DNA of 14,840 nt, from positions 1 to 14,840 of the forward strand of contig JAFGOJ010000439.1 of assembly GCA_016926575.1 (NCBI GenBank), in the 5' to 3' direction. Below the pieces are notes generated by a model. That model was not told the DNA's origin. It was given only the letters and a program-made list of their open reading frames with translations, and ran no database searches. The number at the start of each line of letters is the position of its first letter. Positions within the stretch are counted from its first letter, which is position 1. The stretch comes from Anaerolineae bacterium (GTDB lineage: Bacteria; Chloroflexota; Anaerolineae; B4-G1; DUEL01). This document shows positions 7,149-14,265 of the stretch, piece after piece. The translations under genes were made by a program, and so were the position numbers.

Positions 7149-10100
7149 CTGCTACTTGCCTGGTTCAACAGAAGCGCAATCTCTTCTTGTAAGATCAAGT
7201 GCATCACGGTGCCCATATCGATGACGCGGCGCGCAGGGCTACCCTTGAAACCGCTGCGAGAGTTTCCATCCAGGTCCTTCGCCTGGCCGGTCACCCATTC
7301 CATCAAGAACGGTTGCAGGTATTGCTCCACGCGTCGCCGCGAATTGTCTGCTTCGCGCTTTTTCCTGTCCGGGACCTCGCTCGGAGAGGGTCCAAGCCCT
7401 TCGGCGAAACGATTGATCGCCCCATTAACTTCCAACAGTGATAGCGTCAGGGGCGTCTCGATATATCCAAGGGAAACGCCCTGGCGAGCGAGGTCTTCGA
7501 CGATGGTGGTGACCATTTCCGAAGGCACACCCGGTTTTTCGGTCGCTTTGAGCACAAAGTTTTGCAGCGCGTTGAGGTAGAGACGCGCCATCTGCTCTTC
7601 AGCGGCCACCGTGCGGAAGCGAGGGTCCAGCTCCTGCACCTGCGTGCTCTGGCTCAAGGGCATTTGGCGGCCGTTCAACGTCAAGAAAATCTCGACGCTC
7701 TCCCGCCCGTCCTTATCCGTATACCGCCCTCTGTCGATCAGCCCATAGGCGCATGCCAGTGTAAAGGCCTTCAGTTTGGCCTCGTCTCCCATCGCTATGA
7801 CCACCTCGGGCGCCAGCGGGCGCAGGCGGTTTTTGGGCTCTCCGAGCGATTCGATCCGCCCCTCGTAGCCCGTGGCCACCTGTTCCTCCGGGAACAGGTG
7901 CAGCCCTTCCCGCCCTTCGTATAACTTGCGCCGGTAATCCGCCTCGCAGCCCCTGAACTGGTCCACAGCGCTGAGCCGCACGCCGCGCGCGACCTCCACA
8001 ACGGTGCAGGCCACCAGGCTTTCGGCGGCGGTGTTGACGTTGAACCCTTGATGACGTAGCGTGTTGTACACCTCTTCCAGGAATTCGCGTCCCTCGTCGT
8101 TGGCTTTAGACAGGTTGAAGGAAACGTACCGTTCGTGGTTCAGCACCTTCTGCCCGTTCGAAGCGGGGTTATAGCGCAGGAATGGTTGGTCGACTTGTTT
8201 GGCATAGTTGACAAGCCCGGTTGGGGAAGAATGAGATGCCAATCGCTCGGCAATGGTGACATTTTCGCGGACGATCTGGAACAGGTCTTTGGCGCCGGCG
8301 AAGAACTTGCGGGCGATTTCCTCGGGCCCCAGCGCTTCTTGCGCCCACATCGTCGACAGCTTGTAGTACAACGGGTCTTCCTCTTCCTTCCGCTGCCACA
8401 CCATCCCCGTCTCGCCCCGCACCTGGCCTAGCACATGCGACCCCACCATGCCGGAATGCTGCGGCAGCCGGTACAGTTGATCCTCGAACGCGTCATCGGT
8501 CACATAACGCCGAACGCGAATCTGGCGTTTCTCCTCACGATGTTGCTTGTGGACACGCTCCCAGTGCGCCAGTATTTTATCCACTTCTTGCAGCGTCGCC
8601 TGCCAGTTCTCCAACTCCAACGCGGCTTGATCCAGCACGCTGGGCTGGCCATCTTGGTCTTTCTCATCGGCCCCCAGCGCGTTCAACACGTCCAACACAA
8701 CGCGATAGACGCGTTGGTGAAGCGACAATTGCATCTTATCGTAAAACAAGCCGATGTAGGCATCCTGAGCTTTGCGTGCTTCGGGCTTGCCGAGGATGGC
8801 GCGCGTCTTGGTATCTTTGGTATCGTACATCCAGGTGATGGTGTCTCGCAATTGCTCGTTGATCTGGCGCAAGCGGTCGTCGATGCGGATCGTGCGGTAC
8901 TCTTTATCAAGATCGGCTTTGAATTCAACCAATTTGGCTTTCAACGAAGCAACCATCGCCTGGGCAAAAGGCAGCCGCGCCGCCGCCAGCATCTTGGAAT
9001 TCGGATCACGGCGATTCAGCGCACTCAACAACGCTGCATCCAGCGCCTCGGAAAAACGCTGCCGGAGGGCACCGCGATAGCGCGCCAGGATTCTATCCCA
9101 CTGCCCGTCTTCCCGAGACTCTTCGTCGTCAGGGTCGAGCTGTTTCCCCAGGCAATCATCCATCGCCGTTTCGCCAAAGTCCAACAGGCGTTCGTACCCC
9201 TCGTCGTAGGTTTCGTGCTTGTAGTCCCCTTCCTTCGTCGGCGTCAAGTTGTCGTGGATGTAGGCCAGCCACTCGTCCAAGTCCTTGTAATCCTCAGCGA
9301 ATGCCGTCTCCGATAGCGCGATCAAGTTGAACAGGCCAGGCCAACTGGGGTCAATGCTGTCAGGAGTCATCTTGCGCGTCACAGCAATGGCTTTCTGAGT
9401 TACGCCTGGATTGACCTTTCCCCCAATGCTGCTTTCAGCGAAAATTCGCTCGACCTCTTTCAGAGCGCCGTCTTCCACGCTGCTGCGGGTTTTCCGATTG
9501 GTGAGCGGCAAGAACTGGCGCGCCATCATCTCGCGCAGGAAGCGGTAGCTGAAACTCTCGATCACGTCGTCGACGGGGAAGAGATAGGTCAGCACGTTGA
9601 AACTGCTGTACATCCACCCTTCTTCTTTGTTGTAATGCTGGCCCGCGTTCGCGCGCAGCGTGGCCATCGAATCGCCCATGTTCTCATCGACGTGGGCCAT
9701 GATAAAATCGGCGATCACGGGGAAAACCCCGGTCTTCGGATCGCCACTCAGGTCGAATTCACCCACCGCGCTCGGGCTGGCCGTGTCGACCAGGTAGACG
9801 TGGTCCAAAGGCTGGTTGGTGCTCCAGGTAATCGACCGGATATCTTCATCGTAGCGAATCATATAAGGCAAGTGAGCGCCATGGGTGCGGATGAAGCGGT
9901 CCATCTCCCGCAATGCCGCGTAAGAGTTGGGTTTCAGGTTGCTGGAGTCCTTCATATCGTTGACGTAGGTACTGAACGCATCGGGGAGCACCACGATTGC
10001 GGAGACGTCAACCGACTGCCAGCGCGTGCGGTTCGTCTGCACGGCGTGGCGGACCAGGTTCGCCACATCGATCAAGAAACCGGAACCCGTGCCACCGGCG

Positions 10101-10636
10101 ACCGAGCCGACGATGAAGACGAGCCGTTTGCTTTGCTCTTTCCTAACATCGTCGAGTTGTCGCGGCTGATCTTCCGGTTCGCCATAGATGCGCGCAATCC
10201 CATCGGTGATGGCCGACAGGATGGGGTCCTTCCAACGTTGGAAGACAGCCACCCGGCCCACTGGGCGGCGCTGCTGCGCCCCGCCCCGGATGTCTCGCTC
10301 CGAAGGCCCCAAAATGCGCTCGAGTTTATCCTTCTCGAGCCAGGTCATGTACGGCGCAACATTCTCGGAAGCGATGTCCCCAAAGATTGTATCCATCGTG
10401 ACGCCCGGCCTGCTGACCACGTGGCGGAATTCGGGTTCGCGCCGCCTTTCGTCGAGGAGCGCATTCAATTTCGTGCCTGCAAAGCTGTCCTCTTCGCGCA
10501 AGTCGTCCGTGTCCAACGAAAGCAGCACGATGTTATCCGGCACGCGGCCGTAGGTTTCCTCTAGCCTTTCCTTCAAGATCGTGAGAGCCGTCTTCCCTGA
10601 TCCTCCCACGCCAATTGCAAGCACTCTCTTAGACAT
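7145..10636 (-). CDS. Tubulin/FtsZ-superfamily protein of the 'tubulin-like' (Tubulin_2) type with long helical C-terminus
   Basis: The product is 1163 aa. The N-terminal ~330 residues carry the hallmarks of the bacterial tubulin-like family. These are a glycine-rich first loop (GVGGSGKT, residues 9-16), the nucleotide-binding signature SVAGGTGSG (178-186) corresponding to the GGGTGSG of FtsZ/tubulin, a GGAQQRRPVGR motif (118-128), and NSYAALREMDRF (237-248). Residues ~330-1163 are mostly predicted helical and much longer than in FtsZ. It is expected to bind GTP and may polymerise or act as a switch. Proteins of this family occur next to vWA proteins and were proposed by Makarova and Koonin to act in membrane remodelling. 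The ATG at 10636 has TAAGGAG seven bases upstream. There is a 44-nt gap after the vWA gene and a 4-nt overlap with the propeller. No membrane segment was seen, so it is cytoplasmic. Confidence 0.88.
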   Translation of the reverse strand: MSKRVLAIGVGGSGKTALTILKERLEETYGRVPDNIVLLSLDTDDLREEDSFAGTKLNALLDERRREPEFRHVVSRPGVTMDTIFGDIASENVAPYMTWLEKDKLERILGPSERDIRGGAQQRRPVGRVAVFQRWKDPILSAITDGIARIYGEPEDQPRQLDDVRKEQSKRLVFIVGSVAGGTGSGFLIDVANLVRHAVQTNRTRWQSVDVSAIVVLPDAFSTYVNDMKDSSNLKPNSYAALREMDRFIRTHGAHLPYMIRYDEDIRSITWSTNQPLDHVYLVDTASPSAVGEFDLSGDPKTGVFPVIADFIMAHVDENMGDSMATLRANAGQHYNKEEGWMYSSFNVLTYLFPVDDVIESFSYRFLREMMARQFLPLTNRKTRSSVEDGALKEVERIFAESSIGGKVNPGVTQKAIAVTRKMTPDSIDPSWPGLFNLIALSETAFAEDYKDLDEWLAYIHDNLTPTKEGDYKHETYDEGYERLLDFGETAMDDCLGKQLDPDDEESREDGQWDRILARYRGALRQRFSEALDAALLSALNRRDPNSKMLAAARLPFAQAMVASLKAKLVEFKADLDKEYRTIRIDDRLRQINEQLRDTITWMYDTKDTKTRAILGKPEARKAQDAYIGLFYDKMQLSLHQRVYRVVLDVLNALGADEKDQDGQPSVLDQAALELENWQATLQEVDKILAHWERVHKQHREEKRQIRVRRYVTDDAFEDQLYRLPQHSGMVGSHVLGQVRGETGMVWQRKEEEDPLYYKLSTMWAQEALGPEEIARKFFAGAKDLFQIVRENVTIAERLASHSSPTGLVNYAKQVDQPFLRYNPASNGQKVLNHERYVSFNLSKANDEGREFLEEVYNTLRHQGFNVNTAAESLVACTVVEVARGVRLSAVDQFRGCEADYRRKLYEGREGLHLFPEEQVATGYEGRIESLGEPKNRLRPLAPEVVIAMGDEAKLKAFTLACAYGLIDRGRYTDKDGRESVEIFLTLNGRQMPLSQSTQVQELDPRFRTVAAEEQMARLYLNALQNFVLKATEKPGVPSEMVTTIVEDLARQGVSLGYIETPLTLSLLEVNGAINRFAEGLGPSPSEVPDRKKREADNSRRRVEQYLQPFLMEWVTGQAKDLDGNSRSGFKGSPARRVIDMGTVMHLILQEEIALLLNQASSR

Positions 10637-10643
10637 ATTTTTT

Positions 10644-10650
10644 CTCCTTA
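10644..10650 (-). promoter_or_regulatory. Ribosome binding site of the tubulin-like gene
   Basis: TAAGGAG on the minus strand, seven A/T bases before the ATG at 10636. The 44-nt gap holding it has no hairpin or T-run, so transcription should continue from the vWA gene. Confidence 0.75.
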
Positions 10651-10680
10651 CCTTGATTGATCTACACTCAACTCAATGCA

Positions 10681-12987
10681 TTAGCGCAACTTGCCGCGGT
10701 CCAAACCGACCTTGAGCGTTACATCGGTTTGGCTCGTATAAACAGGCACCGGATTTGGATCATTATCAAACGTTGTAGGCTTACTCCCCGACATCAATAC
10801 GACTTTGCTGCCTTCTTTCTTGACGACGAACTCCCCTGGCTGAAGGTCCTTGACATAGATGTCATCCTTCTTGTCTCCTCCAATCGTGATTTGATTCTTC
10901 CGCTTTTTTCTTCCGATGCTGTAGACATCCCTGGGCTGCTCCGGTCGATTTTTCCCAGCGCGGCAAACCAATACGTAGCCCTTGGGAGGTGGGGAGAGTG
11001 TGATCCTGACCAGCGGCCACACGACGAAAATCAGCAGTGCCAGCAGGCCCAGGGCCAGCACACCCGCGGCAATCCAAAACCAGATCGGCGGTGGACACCC
11101 GGCGAACATCTCCAGCCCAGAATCGCCGGGGCAGCTATCCACCAGATCATTCTGCCCATCGCCGTCGCTGTCTGGGATTGGCGTAGGCGTAGGGGGAGGC
11201 GGCGGAACAGGAGTGGGAGTTGGCGTGGGCGTACAGGGCAATGCAATCACCTGGACCTGAACGTCGCGCTCCGAGGGTGCCAGCGCGTTCCCATCCGGCC
11301 CTCGTGCGACCAACCTCAGGCGAAAACTCGATTCCGCCGTCGAAGAACAGGAGAGACCGGAAAGCAGCGGTGTGCAGAGATCGGCCATGTCACCAACGAA
11401 CGTGTTCTCACCACTGCGCGTCAGGGTTACCTCCACCCCACTGCCGAACACCCTCAAGAACGCCGTGTTCATGTCGGCAATCTCTGCGTCACCGACAGTT
11501 ACCGTCATCGTCGCCGGCGCGCCTGCCTGGCAGATGATCGGAGAAGGCGTCACATCCTGAATGAAGACCCCGCGCCCGGAATCGACCAATAACCGAGCCA
11601 CCGTGACCGGCACCCGTTCGCCCTCTCCTTCGTTTGCTTGACCCGCCTCGAACACGAACGTGTAGCGACCGGCTTCCGACAGGGCATTAGGATACGTACT
11701 GTAATCGTAGGTGATTTCGTACACGCCTTCAGCGTCAGGAACCAGATCGGCCGGGATGCGCATTTCAGCTTCGCTGCCATCGGGATGAAAAACGACGCCG
11801 TGAATGGGTTGCGGATCCGGCACCGGCAGTCCACCTTCATCCATCAGCCTGAAGCGAATGACCAACTCCTCGATGGGTGAGTGGCGATCCACGGCGAGAT
11901 AAACATTCGTCACATCCGTCAAGCTGACGACCGGCGCGTCAAAATCGATGTTGTATGCCCCCTGGCGGTCGAGAAACACCATGACCGGAGCGTCAGAGCG
12001 AATCGTCCACACGTCATCCACCAGCGTCCCAATGCGACGCGAACCGATGGAAACCACCTCGACAGGGTTGTCCGGGTCGTCGAAGTGGCTCACGTCGGGA
12101 TCGGCATCCGTGACAAGCGCACCGCTCGGGTCGGTAATCTCTACATTGCCCCTGGCATCCGCTTCTCTGTCATGCACTATCGTGACGATCAGACGCTGTA
12201 CGTATCGGCTGACGTACACATTCACCGGGCTTCCGGGCACCACGGGGAAGCCTTCCGAGGGCACGGTATTCTGAAGTTGAGCGATCACGCGGTTGTAGGT
12301 ATCCTCGATCTCCTCAGCGTCTGCAACCTGATATACAAAGATATGAGAAGAACGCCCCTGCAGACTTTGCCAGAATTGAATATAAGCCTGGTATTCAGGC
12401 GAGCTTCCCCCCACACGGTTCTGTAGTAACATCACGAAGAGAGGGATGTCGGAGTTTTCAGCAACCAACTGCTCGATGTCAGCCTGGCTCTGGCCTTCGG
12501 GGGGATCAGGCACCCCGTCAGTAAGAAGAATGATGGCCGGGAGGTTTCCCGAACGACGGTTTGGCGAAGTTCGCAACTCCCGGTACGCCAACTCCAGAGA
12601 TTCAACAATCTGCGTCCCTCCGGCATTCGGCGGGTCAGAGATCAGTTGCGCCAGATAGCCGCGCACAGGGTCCAGTGGCTGCAGCGGAGCAACTATCTCG
12701 GGCGCAGAGCCCATACTGATGATGCCGGCCTGATAATCTGCCGCGTTGGCATCGCCGAAGCCAAGGCGAGCAATGAATAAATCAGCCCCCACCACCCGCA
12801 ACGTCGTCGGGTCGTTGCCATCCGAACCAAACATACTCCCAGAATTGTCAACGACAATGAACATGTCGATAGGTCGGCGTATCTCGTCCACTCCCTGAGC
12901 ACCAACCGACGGCGACGTTACCACGATCGTCGCCACACAAAGCAACACTATGAATGCCGCGAATCTGCTATCAATGCCCCTATGCAT
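10681..12987 (-). CDS. Secreted, membrane-anchored vWA-domain protein with beta-sandwich domains and FHA-like cytoplasmic tail
   Basis: The product is 768 aa. Residues 1-30 are a signal peptide (hydrophobic FAAFIVLLCVATIVV, likely cut after VGA). The vWA domain spans about 39-242 with an intact MIDAS: D47-x-S49-x-S51, T125 in GGTQ and D157 in LTDG, so it should bind a divalent metal and ligand outside the cell. Residues about 250-583 are beta-rich, Ig-like modules. Then come a Pro-Thr linker (586-603), a calcium-loop-like DSDGDGQND (606-614), a transmembrane helix (about 635-660), and a ~100-residue cytoplasmic tail that resembles a degenerate FHA domain. The ATG at 12987 has AGGAGGAGG right upstream and precedes the signal peptide; the longer in-frame start at 13068 would bury it. 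It overlaps the HTH gene by 8 nt. Role inferred: the outside sensor or adhesin of the operon. Confidence 0.9.
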   Translation of the reverse strand: MHRGIDSRFAAFIVLLCVATIVVTSPSVGAQGVDEIRRPIDMFIVVDNSGSMFGSDGNDPTTLRVVGADLFIARLGFGDANAADYQAGIISMGSAPEIVAPLQPLDPVRGYLAQLISDPPNAGGTQIVESLELAYRELRTSPNRRSGNLPAIILLTDGVPDPPEGQSQADIEQLVAENSDIPLFVMLLQNRVGGSSPEYQAYIQFWQSLQGRSSHIFVYQVADAEEIEDTYNRVIAQLQNTVPSEGFPVVPGSPVNVYVSRYVQRLIVTIVHDREADARGNVEITDPSGALVTDADPDVSHFDDPDNPVEVVSIGSRRIGTLVDDVWTIRSDAPVMVFLDRQGAYNIDFDAPVVSLTDVTNVYLAVDRHSPIEELVIRFRLMDEGGLPVPDPQPIHGVVFHPDGSEAEMRIPADLVPDAEGVYEITYDYSTYPNALSEAGRYTFVFEAGQANEGEGERVPVTVARLLVDSGRGVFIQDVTPSPIICQAGAPATMTVTVGDAEIADMNTAFLRVFGSGVEVTLTRSGENTFVGDMADLCTPLLSGLSCSSTAESSFRLRLVARGPDGNALAPSERDVQVQVIALPCTPTPTPTPVPPPPPTPTPIPDSDGDGQNDLVDSCPGDSGLEMFAGCPPPIWFWIAAGVLALGLLALLIFVVWPLVRITLSPPPKGYVLVCRAGKNRPEQPRDVYSIGRKKRKNQITIGGDKKDDIYVKDLQPGEFVVKKEGSKVVLMSGSKPTTFDNDPNPVPVYTSQTDVTLKVGLDRGKLR

Positions 12988-13210
12988 ATCCTCCTCCTGA
13001 AGGACGTGAATCAACCAGTTCTTCTGATACCTGAGGTGGGCCAGATGCTCTCCTGAACCACTCATCAATCAAATCTCTCCTAAACCGCCACGCCCTCCCG
13101 ACCTTCGTCGCCGGAATCTCCCCCGCCTGCGCTAACTTGTACACCGTGGCCTCCGTCAACCGCAAGTAATCGGCCACCTCTTGCGCGGTCATAATCTCGG
13201 TCGTGTCCAT
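12980..13210 (-). CDS. Small excisionase-type (MerR-like winged HTH) DNA-binding protein
   Basis: The product is 76 aa. Residues 7-52 match the excisionase-family/HTH_17 pattern: MTAQEVADYLRLTEATVYKL followed by AGEIPATKVGRAWRF and RRDLIDEWF. This family binds DNA through the winged helix. It includes phage excisionases and many small regulators, and with no integrase nearby a regulator is more likely here. The ATG at 13210 was chosen because GGGAGGG lies nine bases upstream. An upstream in-frame ATG at 13276 would translate the perfect palindrome and has no such support. As first gene of the minus-strand operon, next to a 44-bp palindrome, it probably autoregulates the operon (inference). 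Its last codons, Gly-Gly-Gly-Tyr-Ala-stop, contain the ribosome binding site and start of the vWA gene. Confidence 0.85.
   Translation of the reverse strand: MDTTEIMTAQEVADYLRLTEATVYKLAQAGEIPATKVGRAWRFRRDLIDEWFRRASGPPQVSEELVDSRPSGGGYA
12990..12998 (-). promoter_or_regulatory. Strong ribosome binding site (AGGAGGAGG) for vWA inside the HTH gene
   Basis: The triple-glycine codons at the end of the HTH protein double as a very strong Shine-Dalgarno sequence immediately before the ATG at 12987. This fixes the vWA start and suggests coupled translation of the two genes. Confidence 0.8.
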
Positions 13211-13218
13211 AAAAATTG

Positions 13219-13225
13219 CCCTCCC
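13219..13225 (-). promoter_or_regulatory. Ribosome binding site of the HTH gene
   Basis: GGGAGGG on the minus strand, about eight to nine bases before the ATG at 13210. It selects this start over the upstream in-frame ATG at 13276. Confidence 0.7.
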
Positions 13226-13237
13226 ATCATTTCTGTC

Positions 13238-13281
13238 AAACATTGCGAAATTATTGCAATTGCAATAATTTCGCAATGTTT
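13238..13281. repeat. Perfect 44-bp palindrome, candidate operator
   Basis: All 22 bases of each arm pair perfectly about the centre between 13259 and 13260. The outer half-sites are TTGCGAAA (13243-13250) and TTTCGCAA (13269-13276); the centre is TTGCAATTGCAA. It lies 28-71 bases upstream of the HTH start codon. It is AT-rich, unlike the surrounding genes. As it lies between divergent genes, it cannot serve as a terminator for either. A -10-like AATAAT for the minus strand falls inside it (13250-13255), so a bound protein could block operon transcription. Binding by the HTH protein is an inference. Confidence 0.85.
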
Positions 13282-13288
13282 TGCGAAA
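13281..13288. promoter_or_regulatory. Third TTGCGAAA half-site beside the palindrome
   Basis: TTGCGAAA recurs here as a direct copy of the left palindrome half-site (13243-13250), 12 bp beyond the right-hand one. Three half-sites in a row suggest cooperative binding of more than one dimer. Confidence 0.5.
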
Positions 13289-13312
13289 CGCCGTTTTTAA
13301 GCAAATTAACTC

Positions 13313-13341
13313 TTGCGCTTTTCCCCTCTATGGTGTATAAT
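13313..13341 (+). promoter_or_regulatory. Candidate sigma-70-type promoter for the sigma factor gene
   Basis: A perfect -10 TATAAT (13336-13341) is preceded, 17 bp upstream, by a partial -35 TTGCGC (13313-13318). Transcription would start near 13348, giving a leader of about 90 nt before the ATG at 13437. Confidence 0.55.
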
Positions 13342-13392
13342 GTCAAAATAAGCTTCTTTCTTTCACACTTTTTAACCAAATCTTTACCTAAT

Positions 13393-13401
13393 TGATACAA
13401 T
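13393..13401 (+). promoter_or_regulatory. Second candidate promoter (extended -10)
   Basis: TGATACAAT has the TGn extension plus a five-of-six -10 element. No good -35 is seen at the right distance. Its start would be about 30 nt before the sigma gene ATG. Confidence 0.35.
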
Positions 13402-13436
13402 CGCGCTCAATCTACCACAATGTAACGTAACCATCT

Positions 13437-14249
13437 ATGCAACCTCCACCCGACCGCGCCAAATTACAAGAACTCAGCGTGCAGGCCCTCAAAACCGTTT
13501 GGGACGATTTCCCCTTCCCTCCCGCCGAACAAGACCAACACGTCGAAAAAGTCGTCGCCATCCTCCATATCAACCTTTCCAGCGGACGCTGTAAACGCGC
13601 AAACGGTGGAAAGGAATGCGCCACCGAAAATTGCCTGCACGTGTACGCACAGCGGGTGGCCAAGCACTACTGGATCGAACACGAAGCTGTCACCGGCCTC
13701 GCCGCTAAGGACCCCACCCTCTGGAAGCAACTCTACGACCGCCTCGAAAAGCAGGCCACCTACATCTGCATCCGCCACGGCGCCCCGGCCCGCAAGGCCA
13801 AAGAACAGGCCCGCGACTACGCCCAGGAAGCCTGCGAACGCATCTTCCGCAACCACTACCCATGCGACGTGCCGTTCGAAGCGTGGACCGGCAAGATTCT
13901 GGTCCACTGTATCCTGCACCCACCCACCCGCTCCAAAGATGTACTCGATCGCTCAGAGTTCGCCGATGCAACGTTCGAAGAGCTCTGGGACTCGGAACGA
14001 TTCAATTTGACCCCCCTGAGCTTCTCCCAACCGTTCTACAAAGACCCCGAAGTGCTCGTCACGCTCCTGAACGCCGTCGAACAACTCTCCAGCGAAGCGC
14101 AGCGCCAGGTCATCCTGCTCGAATTCTTCTTCGAATGGGAACCCGACCAGATCGCCAGGGCGCTGGGCAAAACGAAGCAGGCCGTGTATAATCTCAAACA
14201 TCGTGCGCTACGTGAACTCAAAGAGGTTCTGTTTCCAAACGATTGTTGA
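13437..14249 (+). CDS. ECF-type sigma factor with unusual Cys-rich N-terminal extension
   Basis: The product is 270 aa, longer than a typical ECF factor (about 180-200). Region sigma-2 lies at about 96-165 (LYDRLEKQATYICIRHG, then RDYAQEACERIF and FEAWTGKILVHCI). Region sigma-4 lies at about 208-265, with the helix-turn-helix WEPDQIARALGKTKQAVYNLK; its LSSEAQRQVILLEFF lead-in is typical. The ~95-residue extension before sigma-2 contains C52, C61, C66 and H68, spaced like a possible metal site. It should direct RNA polymerase to a specific promoter set. No clear Shine-Dalgarno precedes the ATG, but no better in-frame start exists. It is divergent from the vWA/tubulin operon and is followed 16 nt later by a zinc-binding anti-sigma-like gene, the classic pair arrangement. 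Whether it transcribes the divergent operon is unknown. Confidence 0.85.
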   Translation: MQPPPDRAKLQELSVQALKTVWDDFPFPPAEQDQHVEKVVAILHINLSSGRCKRANGGKECATENCLHVYAQRVAKHYWIEHEAVTGLAAKDPTLWKQLYDRLEKQATYICIRHGAPARKAKEQARDYAQEACERIFRNHYPCDVPFEAWTGKILVHCILHPPTRSKDVLDRSEFADATFEELWDSERFNLTPLSFSQPFYKDPEVLVTLLNAVEQLSSEAQRQVILLEFFFEWEPDQIARALGKTKQAVYNLKHRALRELKEVLFPNDC

Positions 14250-14265
14250 TTACAAGTAACGGCCT

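Noticed and set aside
12988..13068. 27-codon extension of the vWA protein
   Set aside because: It would place a non-hydrophobic segment before a clear signal peptide; the ATG at 12987 has a very strong ribosome binding site.
13211..13276. 22-codon N-terminal extension of the HTH protein starting at 13276
   Set aside because: It would translate one arm of the perfect palindrome (Asn/Cys-rich stretch). It lacks a ribosome binding site, while the ATG at 13210 has GGGAGGG at good spacing and starts right before the HTH motif.
12980..13281. Excisionase plus attachment site of a mobile element
   Set aside because: The HTH protein is of the excisionase fold, but no integrase, transposase or flanking direct repeat is visible, and it is translationally coupled to the vWA gene; a transcription regulator is more likely.
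13422..13432. GTAAC direct repeat near the sigma start as an ECF recognition motif
   Set aside because: It is too short and too close to the start codon to be a -35 element for this gene; likely chance.
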